Below, in pieces: positions 11,553-21,427 of a stretch of 64,000 nucleotides of DNA. Numbering within the stretch: the first letter of the stretch is position 1; each line of letters begins with the position of its first letter. The DNA comes from Siphonodentalium dalli. Its lineage: Eukaryota; Mollusca; Scaphopoda; Gadilida; Siphonodentaliidae. A program made the translations under genes and the position numbers. A model generated the notes under the pieces. It worked only from the letters and a program-made list of their open reading frames with translations. It had not been told where the DNA came from and ran no database searches. The stretch is taken from positions 133,007,282 through 133,071,281 of the forward strand of contig CP136062.1 of NCBI GenBank assembly GCA_032622095.1, read 5' to 3'.

Positions 11553-12070
11553 ACATTTTGTTTAAGAATATTTTTGTCTTCTCGATCATAGATGCATAAA
11601 GAAATCATGTTTTGTGCAATATATAGTGAGGCAACTAATACAACAGTAAGATATCCCTTCATTGTTCTCTAGTTTTTAAAATACTAGACCCTAAAATATG
11701 GATTTTAGCTAATTCTTCAGAAATTGAGGCTCCGATATTAGACAAACTCCCAATTTTGGAGGCACATAACTCGAAAAATTCTCAACGTATCTGGAAAATG
11801 TTTTCTGTTCTGTAATCAGGATTGTGTACTCAAAACAATGCATGGATATATAAATGGAAGCACATGTGAAAAGAATTTTTTTTTTATAAACATCCTTGAA
11901 AAGCTATACAATTTTACTAAATTTATTTCACAAAATTTATCAATTTCGCCTTTCTTGATCCTTTTTGATTTTTAGTATGTTGTTTATAATTGGTTAATAG
12001 ACTTATTCCTGCTAAGAAACATTGTGTTGCAATTAGTTTGAGGTTTGGCACTTTATTCTCATAAATGCAC
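11553..12070 (-). repeat. Right outer arm of the 7.8-kb foldback
   Basis: Reverse-complement match to 4231-4764, ending ATAAATGCAC at 12070. No open frame of note. Confidence 0.75.
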
Positions 12071-12151
12071 GAAGGCACGAAGATCGATATGAACATGTGA
12101 GGGAAAGATGTTATGAGTTATAAGTATTCAAGCGAACATTCCAAGCAATAA

Positions 12152-13192
12152 TAACAAGAAAACCATAGTCAGAAATGGTAACGCCACCAAGATTATAGTA
12201 TTACATATAAATAGAAATTAAAAAAAATACATAAAATATTTTGATAACAATTGCGTTTAAACAAGTAATCCTTCAAATTATTACTAACAAAGCAAGTAAA
12301 CGACTGTGTGGTCACTCAACAGATTATAAAGACTTGGACTTAGTATACTGTAAATACTAAAATTTAAATGAAATAATTAAAAGATAAAATTTAGCAAGTA
12401 GTAAAAGTGAATTTTCTCATTTAAATTTTTTTTTTGGTTAAATAAAGCAATAATTTAAATGTAACATTTGGTTTTTTTTAAATGATTGACCGTGGCTCTT
12501 CCAATAATTGCGCGACTGACCTGGTCAATTGTTCTTAAGAAGTTGTTTTGAGAATTACTATGGAAGGAAATAGTTATGGCTGTGGCTTCGCAAGTAATTA
12601 ACTTGGTGACGCGATGTTAACAAATCTGAACTCCAGTAAACCAAGGACGCTCCATACCAAATATAAGGTAAATTAATAATTCTTTAGAAGTTGTTTTAAT
12701 ATTTACTATGGAGGGAAAGAATTGTGGTGCTGGCTTCGCAACTATTTGACCTCATTGTAACAAATATAAATATTAGTCACTCAGGCAATAGATGTATCTA
12801 TTCTGTATATTAAGTTATTGGGTCTTACGTGTCTTGAGATGTCTAAATAGTTTTCGATGGACAGATCGCACAAGGGACCCACGCCAATCTTCTCTGTTGG
12901 GATTCCAATTGTTGGCTTATTAAATATGCACATATGCAAATTAAGATACAGTCGCACGCGAAGCACGCCCCCGTAAGTCGGGTTTTGAATCCCAGTTAAT
13001 GAAAATATCATTGAAATAATCGGTTTCCCCCAATAAACATCCATATATTCAATATACATGTTTTGGAGCAGAATTAGGCAGTCCATATTGGACACCGTCA
13101 TGGAATTTATTTTGTTTTGTTTTAATTTTCACCCATATTTATTAGTTATGTGGATGGAGTTCTCATTAAACCTCACATCCTTATATTGGTTA
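12152..13192. repeat. ~1-kb interspersed repeat, copy 1
   Basis: It begins CAAGAAAACCATAGTCAG and closely matches 26104-27124, with scattered substitutions and small indels. The middle carries the mollusc-type segment with GAATTACTATGG and GGCTTCGCAA also seen at 49-56 kb. A minus-strand frame (13101-12781, 106 codons) is open in both copies. In both places the repeat is followed directly by the 129-bp hairpin array. Confidence 0.75.
12781..13101 (-). CDS. Unrecognised open frame conserved in a repeat
   Basis: 106 codons, no recognised domain. The paralogous repeat at 26730-27068 keeps the frame open (112 codons) with the same ending and in-frame length differences. Shared peptide segments include LLQNMYIEYMDVYWGKP and PLCDLSIENYLDIS. 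That may mean former coding function, or only recent duplication. No splice sites, promoter or family similarity supports a gene; treat as hypothetical. Confidence 0.15.
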   Translation of the reverse strand: MTVSNMDCLILLQNMYIEYMDVYWGKPIISMIFSLTGIQNPTYGGVLRVRLYLNLHMCIFNKPTIGIPTEKIGVGPLCDLSIENYLDISRHVRPNNLIYRIDTSIA

Positions 13193-13321
13193 CAGTAATG
13201 CCCAAAGTAATTGACCACTTAACCACATCAGAATTATTGGTAATTTTTCAGGATTTAAAATCCTGAAAAATTACCAATAATTCTGCTGTGGTTAAGTGGT
13301 CAATTACTTTGAACATTACTG
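13193..13321. mobile_element. 129-bp hairpin MITE, intact
   Basis: Complete hairpin from CAGTAATGCCC to the inverse end ATTACTG with TA on both sides; it serves as an empty-site reference for the TTAA insertion at 10238. The next unit starts after a 46-bp spacer. Confidence 0.85.
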
Positions 13322-13367
13322 TATGAGGATTGAGTTATCATTAAACCTCAAATCCTTATATTGGTTA

Positions 13368-14057
13368 CAGTAATGCCCAAAGTAATTGACCACTTAACCA
13401 CAGCAGAATTATGGGTATGTTTTCAGCATTTAAAATCCTGATAAATCAGGGGGGGGGGTGAAAAAAATTCTTCCGGCACGTATGCCGGGGTGGGTGGGTG
13501 GTCAAAGCCACCAACAAGCAATTTTTTCCGCAACTAAAAAAAAAATTCCTGCTTGTTTTTAGTGTTTTGGCAATGAGTTGGGCTTCAAAACCACTTTGAA
13601 TCAGTTTGAATGAGAGAAATAATGTAACTCTAACTGGTAAACTGACTGCAGGCAGTTATCGTGTTGTATTTTGTTGCAAATTTTGAAATCCAAGATGGCC
13701 GCTGGCAGCCATGTTTTTTTGGCCGAATGACCTCAAAATTACTCATTCCTATTTACATGTCCATGTTAACATCCATGATAAATAGTATGCACAGAAATTC
13801 ATATACAGCTGTTTACAGTGAATTTCCCACCGCAAATCTCTGTTTTAGTGTTAAAAGGGGGGGGGGTGGGTGTCAAAAAATGGTCGGAAAAAACTGCCGA
13901 AAACGGAAAAAAATTTGGCGGTGGGGGTGGGTACAAAAAATTATCGAAAGGGAAAAAATGCCATACGTGCCTGAATTTTTTTCTCCGACCCCCCCCCCTG
14001 GATAAATTACCCATTATTCTGCTGTGCTTAAGTGGTCAATTACTTCGAACATTACTG
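13368..14057. mobile_element. Hairpin MITE with ~560-bp interior, both ends present
   Basis: Both hairpin arms are present (CAGTAATGCCC at 13368 and the inverse end at 14057), with a G-tract on one side of the interior and a C-tract on the other. The interior nearly matches 10783-11400, so the two loci are copies; mononucleotide and GGGT tracts differ in length. Open frames here (13661-14005) repeat those at 11075-11419 and are not taken as genes. Confidence 0.75.
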
Positions 14058-14103
14058 TATGAGGATTGAGTTATCATTAAACCTCAAATCCTTATATTGG
14101 TTA

Positions 14104-14158
14104 CAGTAATGCCCAAAGTAATTGACCACTTAACCACAGCATAATTGTGGGTAATTTT
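14104..14158. mobile_element. Left arm of a split hairpin MITE
   Basis: Starts CAGTAATGCCCAAAGTAATT 46 bp after the previous unit and runs to GGGTAATTTTT, where the match stops. The missing remainder (CAGGATTTAGTCGG and onward) is found at 25644-25808, so this element appears split by ~11.5 kb of later DNA. Confidence 0.6.
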
Positions 14159-14475
14159 TTTTGCTAAGCAATTTCACTCCCCAAAAGAAAACCCTTTTCT
14201 GGAAGGTTTATAGAGCCTTGGGGAGATGATGTGGTATATACATGTATATACTATGGTTTTAGTCCCGTGTATTTCTTCGCTGATTTTAAATCCTTGCGGA
14301 GATAAAATGTTGCATCTGTCCTGTATATATATATATATATACTATGGTATTAGCCCCGTATATTGTCTGTTCGTTCACAAATGGTTTATATAGCATACGG
14401 GGTTAATATATACCATAATATATGCCATATCTTCTCCCCAAGAATCTATATTACTTCGCTGATTTTAAATCCTTG
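14159..14475 (+). repeat. Left arm of the inverted repeat enclosing the retrotransposon
   Basis: It starts TTGCTAAGCAATTTCACTCC and is the reverse complement of about 24363-24667, with AT microsatellite differences. It contains AGCCTTGGGGAGATGATGTGG and several TATACTATGGTATTA segments. The two arms look like halves of one foldback element into which the retrotransposon inserted. Confidence 0.75.
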
Positions 14476-14559
14476 TGGGGATTAAATGTTGCGCTTCTCC
14501 TTTATATATACTATGGTATTAACCCCGTATATGATATTAAACCATTTTTGAATTTACAT

Positions 14560-14697
14560 AAAATATACGGGGCTAATACCATAGTATATATACTAATAGG
14601 CACGAAGATCCTTATGAACATGGGAGGGAAAATATACGGGGCTAATACCATAGTATATATACTAATAGGCACGAAGATCCTTATGAACATGGGAGGG
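14560..14697 (+). repeat. 69-bp tandem duplication (2 copies)
   Basis: A 69-bp unit beginning AAAATATACGGGGCTAATAC is present twice in a row. Because 69 is divisible by three, it makes an open frame (14422-14808) with a duplicated 23-residue segment, which should not be read as a gene. GGCACGAAGATC and GATGTTATGAGTTATA also occur at 12075-12121. Confidence 0.85.
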
Positions 14698-14867
14698 AAA
14701 GATGTTATGAGTTATATATGTAACGTCATCGTAACGTCATCGCGGAAGGCTGCAACGAAAATTCGCTCCCGCTCCGCCGTGAAATTATATATTGTATATT
14801 GTATATAATTAAATGGGTAATTTCTAAATCTCGAATCTGGACTTCGGGGATAGTCATTAAAGTCAAA

Positions 14868-15566
14868 ATGGAGATGGACATGGATAAGCACAAACATATG
14901 GATGGTAATGAGACAGAGCTGAAATCTGATCGAGATGATGGAACAGAGCCGAAATCTGATCTGAGTGAGGAATCTCCGGAAGAATGGGAAGATCAAGATG
15001 CACCTTCAGATTGCAGACATGAGGTAGTTAAAGACTATAACCTAGACATTAATAAAGTGGTTACAAGAAAGTCAGGTATGTTAACTGAATTGTATCAACT
15101 TGACGTTAAAGACAAAGGGAAATGTATTACTTTGACATTGGACACAATACAGTTCGAGAAATACACAGAAGGATTAACGCATAAATATTGGGACTCCGCT
15201 AAATGTGTCGAAAAAGAAGGTTCAGTTTGGAAGTGCGTATATGATAAATCTACTGATAGGAATTATGTTGGAGATGTCATAACTGTGCCAAAAACAAAAT
15301 GTTCGAAAATTACTTTGCACACATACAAGACTCAGAATAAAGTTATGATACAGGGTTCAAAAAAGGCTGTAGAATGGTGGATTGAAAACCATCTTCCAGA
15401 AATTTATCAGAAAGGATTTAATGTAACATCGGATGAAGAAGTTACGAAAATTAAAAATGCAATCGCTTCCAAACAATTATCTTCTATGTCACTGGATAAA
15501 ACAACGGTTGTTCACATTACACCAGCAGTTAAGTCACAGAACTGTTGTCAGGATGTGGACAAATGA
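14868..15566 (+). pseudogene. Retrotransposon ORF1, N-terminal part
   Basis: Starts at ATG 14868 in the context CAAAATGG; the upstream TTG-initiated extension is not favoured. The first ~60 residues are acidic (ETELKSDRDDGTEPKSDLSE), followed by a globular region with DVKDKGKCITLTL and a WW-type segment AVEWWIENHLPEIYQ. I do not recognise the domain by name; its position suggests a nucleic-acid or protein-interaction role (inference). The frame closes at TGA 15564-15566, while the downstream frame, shifted by -1, is already open from 15545 and continues into the coiled coil. The shift could be decay or a former frameshift site; no classical slippery heptamer is visible. Confidence 0.65.
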
Positions 15567-16181
15567 GACTTCACTATACGACACCCAGGAGGCCTGGCAT
15601 CAGGAATACTACAGGTGTTGGCAGGCCTTTGGCACTTCGACTCCCGTCTTCATGTAAAAATGTGTACCTTCCGTCGTCAGTCGGTAATCTCTTTTCCACA
15701 ACGTTGTTAAAAAAGTCAGTGGATGACTTAAGTCTATGTGTCGAAGAGATTAATTTATCTAAAATAGAACAGGACAACAACACGGATCAGCTCATAAATG
15801 ATTTACGTGCTCAAATGCAGAACTCAATGAAAGTATACACAAACGAATTGAATTCTAAAATTGAAGACCTCGAAAAGGAAAATTCAAAGCTAAAATCGGA
15901 AATCAATAAACAGAAGAAAGAGTTCTCTTCTAAAATAGAAGATGTGAAAAGGGACAATTCTTCACTGAAAAATGAACAGAAGAAATTGCGCAGCGAGATG
16001 ATTGAAATGAAAAAACAGAAAAAAATTAATGAAGAAAATGTTGAACGTTCGGCGAATGGAACGGTGAACGAAAATAAAGTCGAAAAACTCACCAGCACGA
16101 TTCTTAACCCGCTGGCATCTCCTTTCAACAGTGATGAAATGTTGAGTGAAATTAATACTCGAACTGACAGTCAAACTTTAA
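15545..16181 (+). pseudogene. Retrotransposon ORF1, coiled-coil part
   Basis: Continues ORF1 in the -1 frame. After a basic, proline-containing linker (LALRLPSSCKNVYLPSS) comes a long heptad-rich segment of about 100 residues from DDLSLCVEEINL through EKENSKLKSE, KREN-like repeats and KKLRSEMIEMKKQKK, typical of the coiled coils that trimerise ORF1 proteins in LINEs. The frame runs into the TTAA MITE at 16182 and resumes beyond it in the same phase at 16651. Minus-strand frames opposite this region are shadows. Confidence 0.75.
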
Positions 16182-16650
16182 AGGTACTCAACCCGATAAA
16201 ACTCCTCTCAATTACTATTTCAATGGCTTCGGGGGTCAAAAATATTTGATTCGAGTCGAGGAAGTCACCCATCAAAGCTCAGATTTGTTAGATATCGATT
16301 TTAGAAATCTATTATTTTTCATTATCGGGAATACTATCTGGCCCAGAACTCAGTCAAAATTGCATTAAAATTACCACTTGATTTTAGAGTTATTCATCCT
16401 TGTCTGTTTGAATAGATTTGGAGTACACATCCAGAGCAGATTACGGCAGTTATTGGTACTCATCTCGAGAACATAACAAATTTGAAAAATCAATATCTAA
16501 TAACTCTGAGCTTTGTTTGATGGGTTCCTCGACTCGAATCAAATATTTTTTACCCCCAAAGCCAAAGAAATAGTAATATAGGACCCTCTGATCGGATTGT
16601 TGTTGTTGGAATCTGTTGAGATGGGGACCCTCTTTACGGGTTGAGTACCT
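16182..16650 (+). mobile_element. TTAA MITE copy 4 (469 bp) inside ORF1
   Basis: Flanked by TTAA at 16178-16181 and 16651-16654; by eye identical to copies at 2394 and 10238. The host frame before the left TTAA and after the right TTAA is in the same phase once one TTAA and the insert are discounted, so this is a clean, recent insertion into ORF1. Confidence 0.9.
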
Positions 16651-16901
16651 TTAACATCACAACTGACCGCCAATAACCGTGAAGTTATTGTATCACCGCG
16701 TCCAAGAGAAAGACATACTGTATCCTCTTTAAGAAAGCTGAATACTTTTGACAGACACCATTTTCAATATGCAAAGCATATGCCCTTGCACTTAATTGTT
16801 GGAGATTCAGTTGTTGGTGGAATTAAACCCCTGAAGATGTCAAAGAAACGAGAACGAGTCAGTACGATTGTGACACCCGGTCAACGGATTACAGAGCTTA
16901 A
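16651..16901 (+). pseudogene. Retrotransposon ORF1, start of SGNH esterase domain
   Basis: Resumes the coiled-coil frame and leads into LHLIVGDSVVGGI: the Gly-Asp-Ser at 16801-16809 is SGNH block I with the nucleophile serine. The next residues (STIVTPGQRI) fit the strand after block I. The frame is cut by a second TTAA MITE at 16902 and continues in phase at 17382. Confidence 0.75.
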
Positions 16902-17381
16902 AGATACTCAACCCGTAAAGAGGGTCCCCATCTCAACAGATTCCAACAACAACAATCCGATCAGAGGGTCCTATATTACTATTTCTTTGGCTTTGGGGGT
17001 AAAAAATATTTGATTCGAGTCGAGGAACCCATCAAACAAAGCTCAGAGTCATTAGATATTGATTTTTGAAAATTCTTATGTTCTCGAGATGAGTACTTAT
17101 AACTGCCGTCAATTTGGTAACATGCTCGAGATTTTACGCCAAAATTATATTCAAACAGACAAGGATGGATAACTCTATAATCAAGTGGGTAATAATAACG
17201 AATTTTTTACTATCTTCTGGGCCAGAAAGAATTCCCGATAATGAAAAATAATAGATTTCTAAAATCGATATCTAACAAATCTGAGCTTTGATGGGTGACT
17301 TCCTCGACTCGAATCAAATATTTTTGACCCCCGAAGCCATTGAAATAGTAATTGAGAGGAGTTTTATCGGGTTGAGTACCT
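16902..17381 (-). mobile_element. TTAA MITE copy 5 (480 bp, reverse) inside the esterase domain
   Basis: Reverse-orientation family member flanked by TTAA at 16898-16901 and 17382-17385. It is diverged from the identical trio (left end AGATACTCAACCCG), resembling the copy at 3266. The esterase frame on the two sides is in phase if the insert and one TTAA are discounted. Confidence 0.85.
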
Positions 17382-18100
17382 TTAATGCGTGGCTCGAGGT
17401 TGACTTGCAATTTCAAAATGTTGGAACAGTAACGATACATATTGGTATCAATTCGTGCAGGAATGGTATCTCAACCAGCGCCAGTGATTTGGAATTACTC
17501 GCTTCAAACATCAAATCTCAGTTCCGTGGAGCAGAAATAAGGATTTCTTCCATTCTACCAACAATGCATTCGGATGTGATCAACGAGATTGTTTATGATA
17601 CAAATTTGCAGTATCAAAACATGTGCAGAATGAATGGATTTATATTTGTTGACAACTGTTTAACATTCCTTTCACGCGGCAGGATTAGAGTAGATTTGTT
17701 CAGAGACAATTGGCACCCAAATAGAGATGGTTCTAAAGTTCTGGCATTGAATATCAAATACCCCCAGGAGGAAATGAACGAGATCGCAGTGGACAGATGT
17801 GATGATGATACAGTGATGGATCGGCGTGCAAACTTTTCAGGGGAACACCGGCAGATGTATCGGGAAATGCGTCCCAAGACATCATATGTTGCGACCAGAT
17901 CAACAGAGCGAGACACGGGTACTGGTAATGAGATGGGACTTGCCTTCGGACATCGGAATATCAATTCCTATCGACACGAGAATGTTCGTCAGAATGAAGA
18001 ACAGTGTTTTCAAAGTGTTAGAACAGATGGGCTATCTTTTTGTTCACAGCAACTAGCACAAATTCTGAAATACATTAATAACCAACATAAACCTCAGTAG
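17382..18100 (+). pseudogene. Retrotransposon ORF1, rest of SGNH esterase domain
   Basis: Carries the other SGNH blocks: GINS at 17444-17455 (block III, Gly and Asn) and DNWHPN at 17705-17722 (block V, catalytic Asp-x-x-His). SGNH enzymes hydrolyse esters; in CR1-like elements the role of this domain is not settled. A hydrophilic tail of ~110 residues follows up to the stop at 18098-18100. The open frame upstream of 17382 (from 17288) is MITE sequence and does not belong to the protein. All four catalytic blocks remain, so the domain was not yet eroded when the MITEs arrived. Confidence 0.8.
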
Positions 18101-18505
18101 GTAACTTTTTAAAATACATGTATATGCATATATCATATATCTAGATTGTTTTATTTATTTACAATATTACCGTACTAACAAATCAATTGCGTAGCAGTAT
18201 AGTCGCATAAATCTATTATGCGTGGTAACACGATTTATAATATAAGTTTATGATTCGTTTACGATAATAATTGCGCGGCTATATATTGGTCCAATTATAT
18301 ACCCAAGATGGTATAACTGTTTTGTTGAAACAGCGTCTGGATACTTAAAATTAACGATGTAGACTAGTGTTGAAACGATGGTCTAAAGAGTTTAAAGATA
18401 TATACAATGTGACTGGAATATATGCCTATTTCAATTTTGACGTTCATATCTAGACTATTCCCGACAGTCCTTTTCGATTATCGTTACCTATATATATACA
18501 CACAT

Positions 18506-19253
18506 ATGAGCTCTCTTTCGCAAAACCATAGCCGTCGGCGGAAAATTGCATATACTGCCTGGAACGCGCAAGGCTTTGTGAATAAAATTACCGATGAAGA
18601 TTGCCGAAAGCATTTAGAAAAATATGATTTTATAACGATATCAGAAACCTGGCACCACTCTGTGGATGATATAGAAATGCCAGGGTACTGCTGCTTTGAT
18701 CTTAGTAGAGGGTCAAATAGTACAATCAGAGGAGGAATTGCCTTTTATTGTAAGAATAAGTATAAGTCTTCTGTAATTAGAGTCTTGAAATTAAATCAAT
18801 ACGCAATATGGGTTGAATTTTGTGGCAGTATCTTCAATATGCAATCGAATGTAGTATTTATATCCATATATATTCCTCCTGCGAACTCGACTTTCTGGGC
18901 TCATAGTAGAAATTACGATTCCGTGTACGACAGCATTGAAACACTTTTAAAAGATTGTAAGTCGGACGACTTTGTTATCTTGGGAGGGGATTTTAACTCG
19001 AGAACAGCGAAACGGCCGGATTATGTTACAGACGATTGCGATAGGTATGGCCCCCTTCCCAATACGTATAAAGTTGATGAAATCGCTGCACGAGAAAGTT
19101 TAGATGATAAAGTAAACCATTTTGGGCGACAACTCCTCTCATTATGTAAAGCTGCGTCACTGCGTATACTCAATGGAAGAACACCCGGCGATTCTTTTGG
19201 GAACTTTACGAGTTGTCAATATAATGGGTGCAGTGTAGTCGATTATTACGCCA
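18506..19253 (+). pseudogene. Retrotransposon ORF2, APE-type endonuclease (5' part)
   Basis: ATG at 18506 is chosen as likely start, because the domain begins soon after; the frame is open from 18422. Endonuclease motifs in order: WNAQG (Asn, 18560-18574), ISETW (catalytic Glu, 18644), SIYIPP (Tyr), GGDFNS (Asp 18989 and Asn 18995) and SVVDYY near 19235-19252. The last motif, with the catalytic His, is displaced beyond an insertion. This enzyme nicks target DNA for target-primed reverse transcription. The frame after ~19253 is foreign. Confidence 0.85.
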
Positions 19254-19446
19254 CACCGTGGTGTTGCTTGGTACGCAGATTTTCATATTCTGTGGTCGAT
19301 CGATAATCCACTGGGCGACTGTATTATTATGGTTATTTCGTACTGAGTATAAATCGTACCGATAGAGTCACGATAGTACAACAAAGATTAGCACATGTGT
19401 TTACGTCACCGGTGTACTTGTTGGGGCATGTTTCTATTATGAATGT

Positions 19447-20052
19447 TCGTTATCCCGAAGTTCCGCTATTCCGAATGTTCTCTATTCCGAAGGTTTTTGT
19501 TATTTTTAGGTTAATTCTATATTCTAAAGTATTGAGACTAATTTGAGAGGGTTCATTATAACAAAGATTCTTTTTACGGAGTGTGCGCTCACATCCGAAC
19601 TGATCCTGCGCGCATACCGATACAGATACAGGAGGAAATAACTTAACTTATATAGAACATTAAATGTGATTTTGTTTTGTTTTCGCGGGTTTTCTTGAGA
19701 TTTAATGTCATTACGTGGGCCCATACTTTTGAATTATTTGCATATAATATGAATGTTGTGGTATATTGTAGACCCTCCCGCATTGGGACATGACACAGGT
19801 ACAGTTGACTTAAGTGATGTTCTGTGTGGGCTCCAATTTGGAGTTCAATATTTTAAGGGCCAAATTTAGGATTTTATGGGCCCATACCTTTGAACTCTGG
19901 GCATATAATATGAATATTGGGGGCATGTCTCTATTCCGAAGGTTCACTATCCAGAATGTCCACTATTCCGAAATTTCTCTTAATGTTCGCTATTCCGAAG
20001 GTTCACCAATCAGAAGGTTCGTTATTCCGAAGGTTCTGTATTCCGAAGGTTT
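19447..20052 (+). repeat. 16-bp array A units, two further blocks
   Basis: Degenerate GGTTCGCTATTCCGAA units at 19447-19497 (3 units) and 19928-20052 (about 8 units), each followed by GGTTAATTCTATATTC. They are part of a direct duplication with offset of roughly 0.5 kb. Confidence 0.75.
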
Positions 20053-20664
20053 TTGTTATTTTAAGGTTAATTCTATATTCTAAAGTATTGGGAGGGTTCA
20101 TTATCACGAAGATTCTTTTTATGAAGGAAATAACTTAAAACATTGAATGTGATTTTGTTTTGTTTTCGCGGGTTTTCTTGAGTTTAATGTCATTACGTAT
20201 GACTTTATTTCTCATTAAATATTCACGCCAAGCAGCCCACACAATTGCTATGTTTCCATGCGATTTAATGTCATTACGTGTGACCTAATATTTCAATAAT
20301 CTGAGGCAAGAGTACGCCTGCTAAAGGCGAATTATAACAGTGGGGCTATAACGCTCAATGAATACTGTGAACTATAACAAACTGCGCAGCAGAATATCGC
20401 TGATTAAACGAGTATGAGATGAGCCTAACTGCAATTGTGACTTTGTTTAAAGGCCCACTTAATTTTCGAGTCATTAATTTTGGTTATAGTATATACGGTT
20501 TTAATAACAATTTATGCCATAAAATTTGAATAAATTACTATAATTCATCACCATTTGAAACGCAGAATCCTTCTATCTCCTAGTTTGAAACACCTTTAAA
20601 ATACCGCGACAAGTCGTGCGTCGAATATCTAGCAATTAGCAACTAACATGTCCTCTTCGGCTTT

Positions 20665-21185
20665 CCATAGATTTCAACGTAATTTGATACTTATGGGTAT
20701 TTGTGTCCGGGAGGTTTTTTGGATGGGTCAAATCGTGAGCCCGACCTGACCTTGACCTTTAAAAATGTCAATGCAAGGTCAATTTGGGTAAAACGGACAA
20801 ATTTGATACCTAGGGATACTTTTGTCCGGGGAGTGTTTTGAACGGGTCAAATCGTGACATCGCCGTGACCTTGACCTTCAATGTGGTCAATCAAAGGTCA
20901 AATCGGGTAAAACGGATGGATTTCGACGAAATTTGATACCTATGAGTACTTTTGTCGGGGGAGTGTTTTGGACGGGTCAAATCATGACTCCGACCTTACA
21001 TTGACCTTCAAAATTGTTAATTAAAGGTCAAGTGGGGTAAAACGGACGGATTTCGACGAAATTTGATACCTAGTGGTACTTTTCTCCGGGTGGGGGTGTT
21101 TTGGACGAGTCAAATCATGACCCTGACCTGACCTAATTGACTTTCGAAATAGTCAATTGAAGGTCAAATCGCGCCTTTCGCCGGA
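20665..21185 (+). repeat. Satellite, four units of 119-130 bp
   Basis: AATTTGATACC starts recur at 20681, 20800, 20930 and 21060. Units share GGGTCAAATC, TGACCTTGACCTT and GGTAAAACGGACGGATTTCG. The array ends near 21185 with a different sequence (TTCGCCGGAAATCAG). Non-coding. Confidence 0.8.
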
Positions 21186-21427
21186 AATCAGATGGGAAAC
21201 ATCCCGGACGAAGTCGGGCCCATCAGCTTGTGTAATAAAGAAGACAGTTTGAAGAAAGTAATGTATAACACGAGAAACGGGAAAACTTGAAATATAGAAG
21301 TATGCAAATTTCCCACATAAAATTTGAAAGCTAGTTTATAGAATAATTGTATTATAATTTATATTTATGGCTAATAATATGATCTTGGTGGCGTTACCAT
21401 TTCTGACTATGGTTTTCTTGTATTATA

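Larger units (their letters stand above)
4231..12070. mobile_element. 7.8-kb foldback structure with nested inverted arrays
   Basis: The outer arms at 4231-4764 and 11553-12070 are inverted copies of each other. Inside them lie a 16-bp tandem array at 6461-6590 that is mirrored at 11430-11528, a related 16-bp array at 6774-7023 mirrored at 7726-7996, and a mirrored core around 7026-7724. Other elements have entered since: a ~1-kb foldback at 5363-6345, the TIR element at 8131-8642, and the hairpin array from 10135. No transposase frame is visible. Long inverted repeats built partly of short tandem repeats recall Drosophila FB and sea-urchin TU foldback elements. Whether this was ever one mobile unit is inference. 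Confidence 0.55.
19254..21427. mobile_element. ~2.2-kb composite insertion in the endonuclease
   Basis: It separates the SVVDY part of the endonuclease from its SDHHSQL part. Contents: two direct copies of a block (about 19437-19756 and 19868-20206) each with 16-bp array A units, a segment inverted relative to 8643-8880, and a tandem satellite. Its right end, the complement of CAAGAAAACCATAGTCAG, is the same terminus that starts the repeats at 12152 and 26104. Exact left end and target duplication are unclear (ATTAT occurs at both sides). No transposase is visible. Confidence 0.65.

Noticed and set aside
11075-14005. Duplicate 114-codon frames (11075-11419 and 13661-14005)
   Set aside because: They are the same interior segment of the two enlarged hairpin elements; their C-terminal halves differ by G-tract length changes that shift frame, so no selection on protein is apparent.
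14422-14808. 128-codon open frame with an internal peptide repeat
   Set aside because: The repeat is the 69-bp DNA duplication, and the frame covers the AT-rich foldback arm; no coding evidence.
15574-16174. Minus-strand frames opposite the coiled coil
   Set aside because: Shadows of the ORF1 coiled-coil coding region, with the Phe/Ser-rich composition expected of antisense Lys/Glu codons.
17288-17381. Upstream start of the esterase frame
   Set aside because: This stretch is TTAA MITE sequence; the true protein continues from 16901, not from an ATG here.
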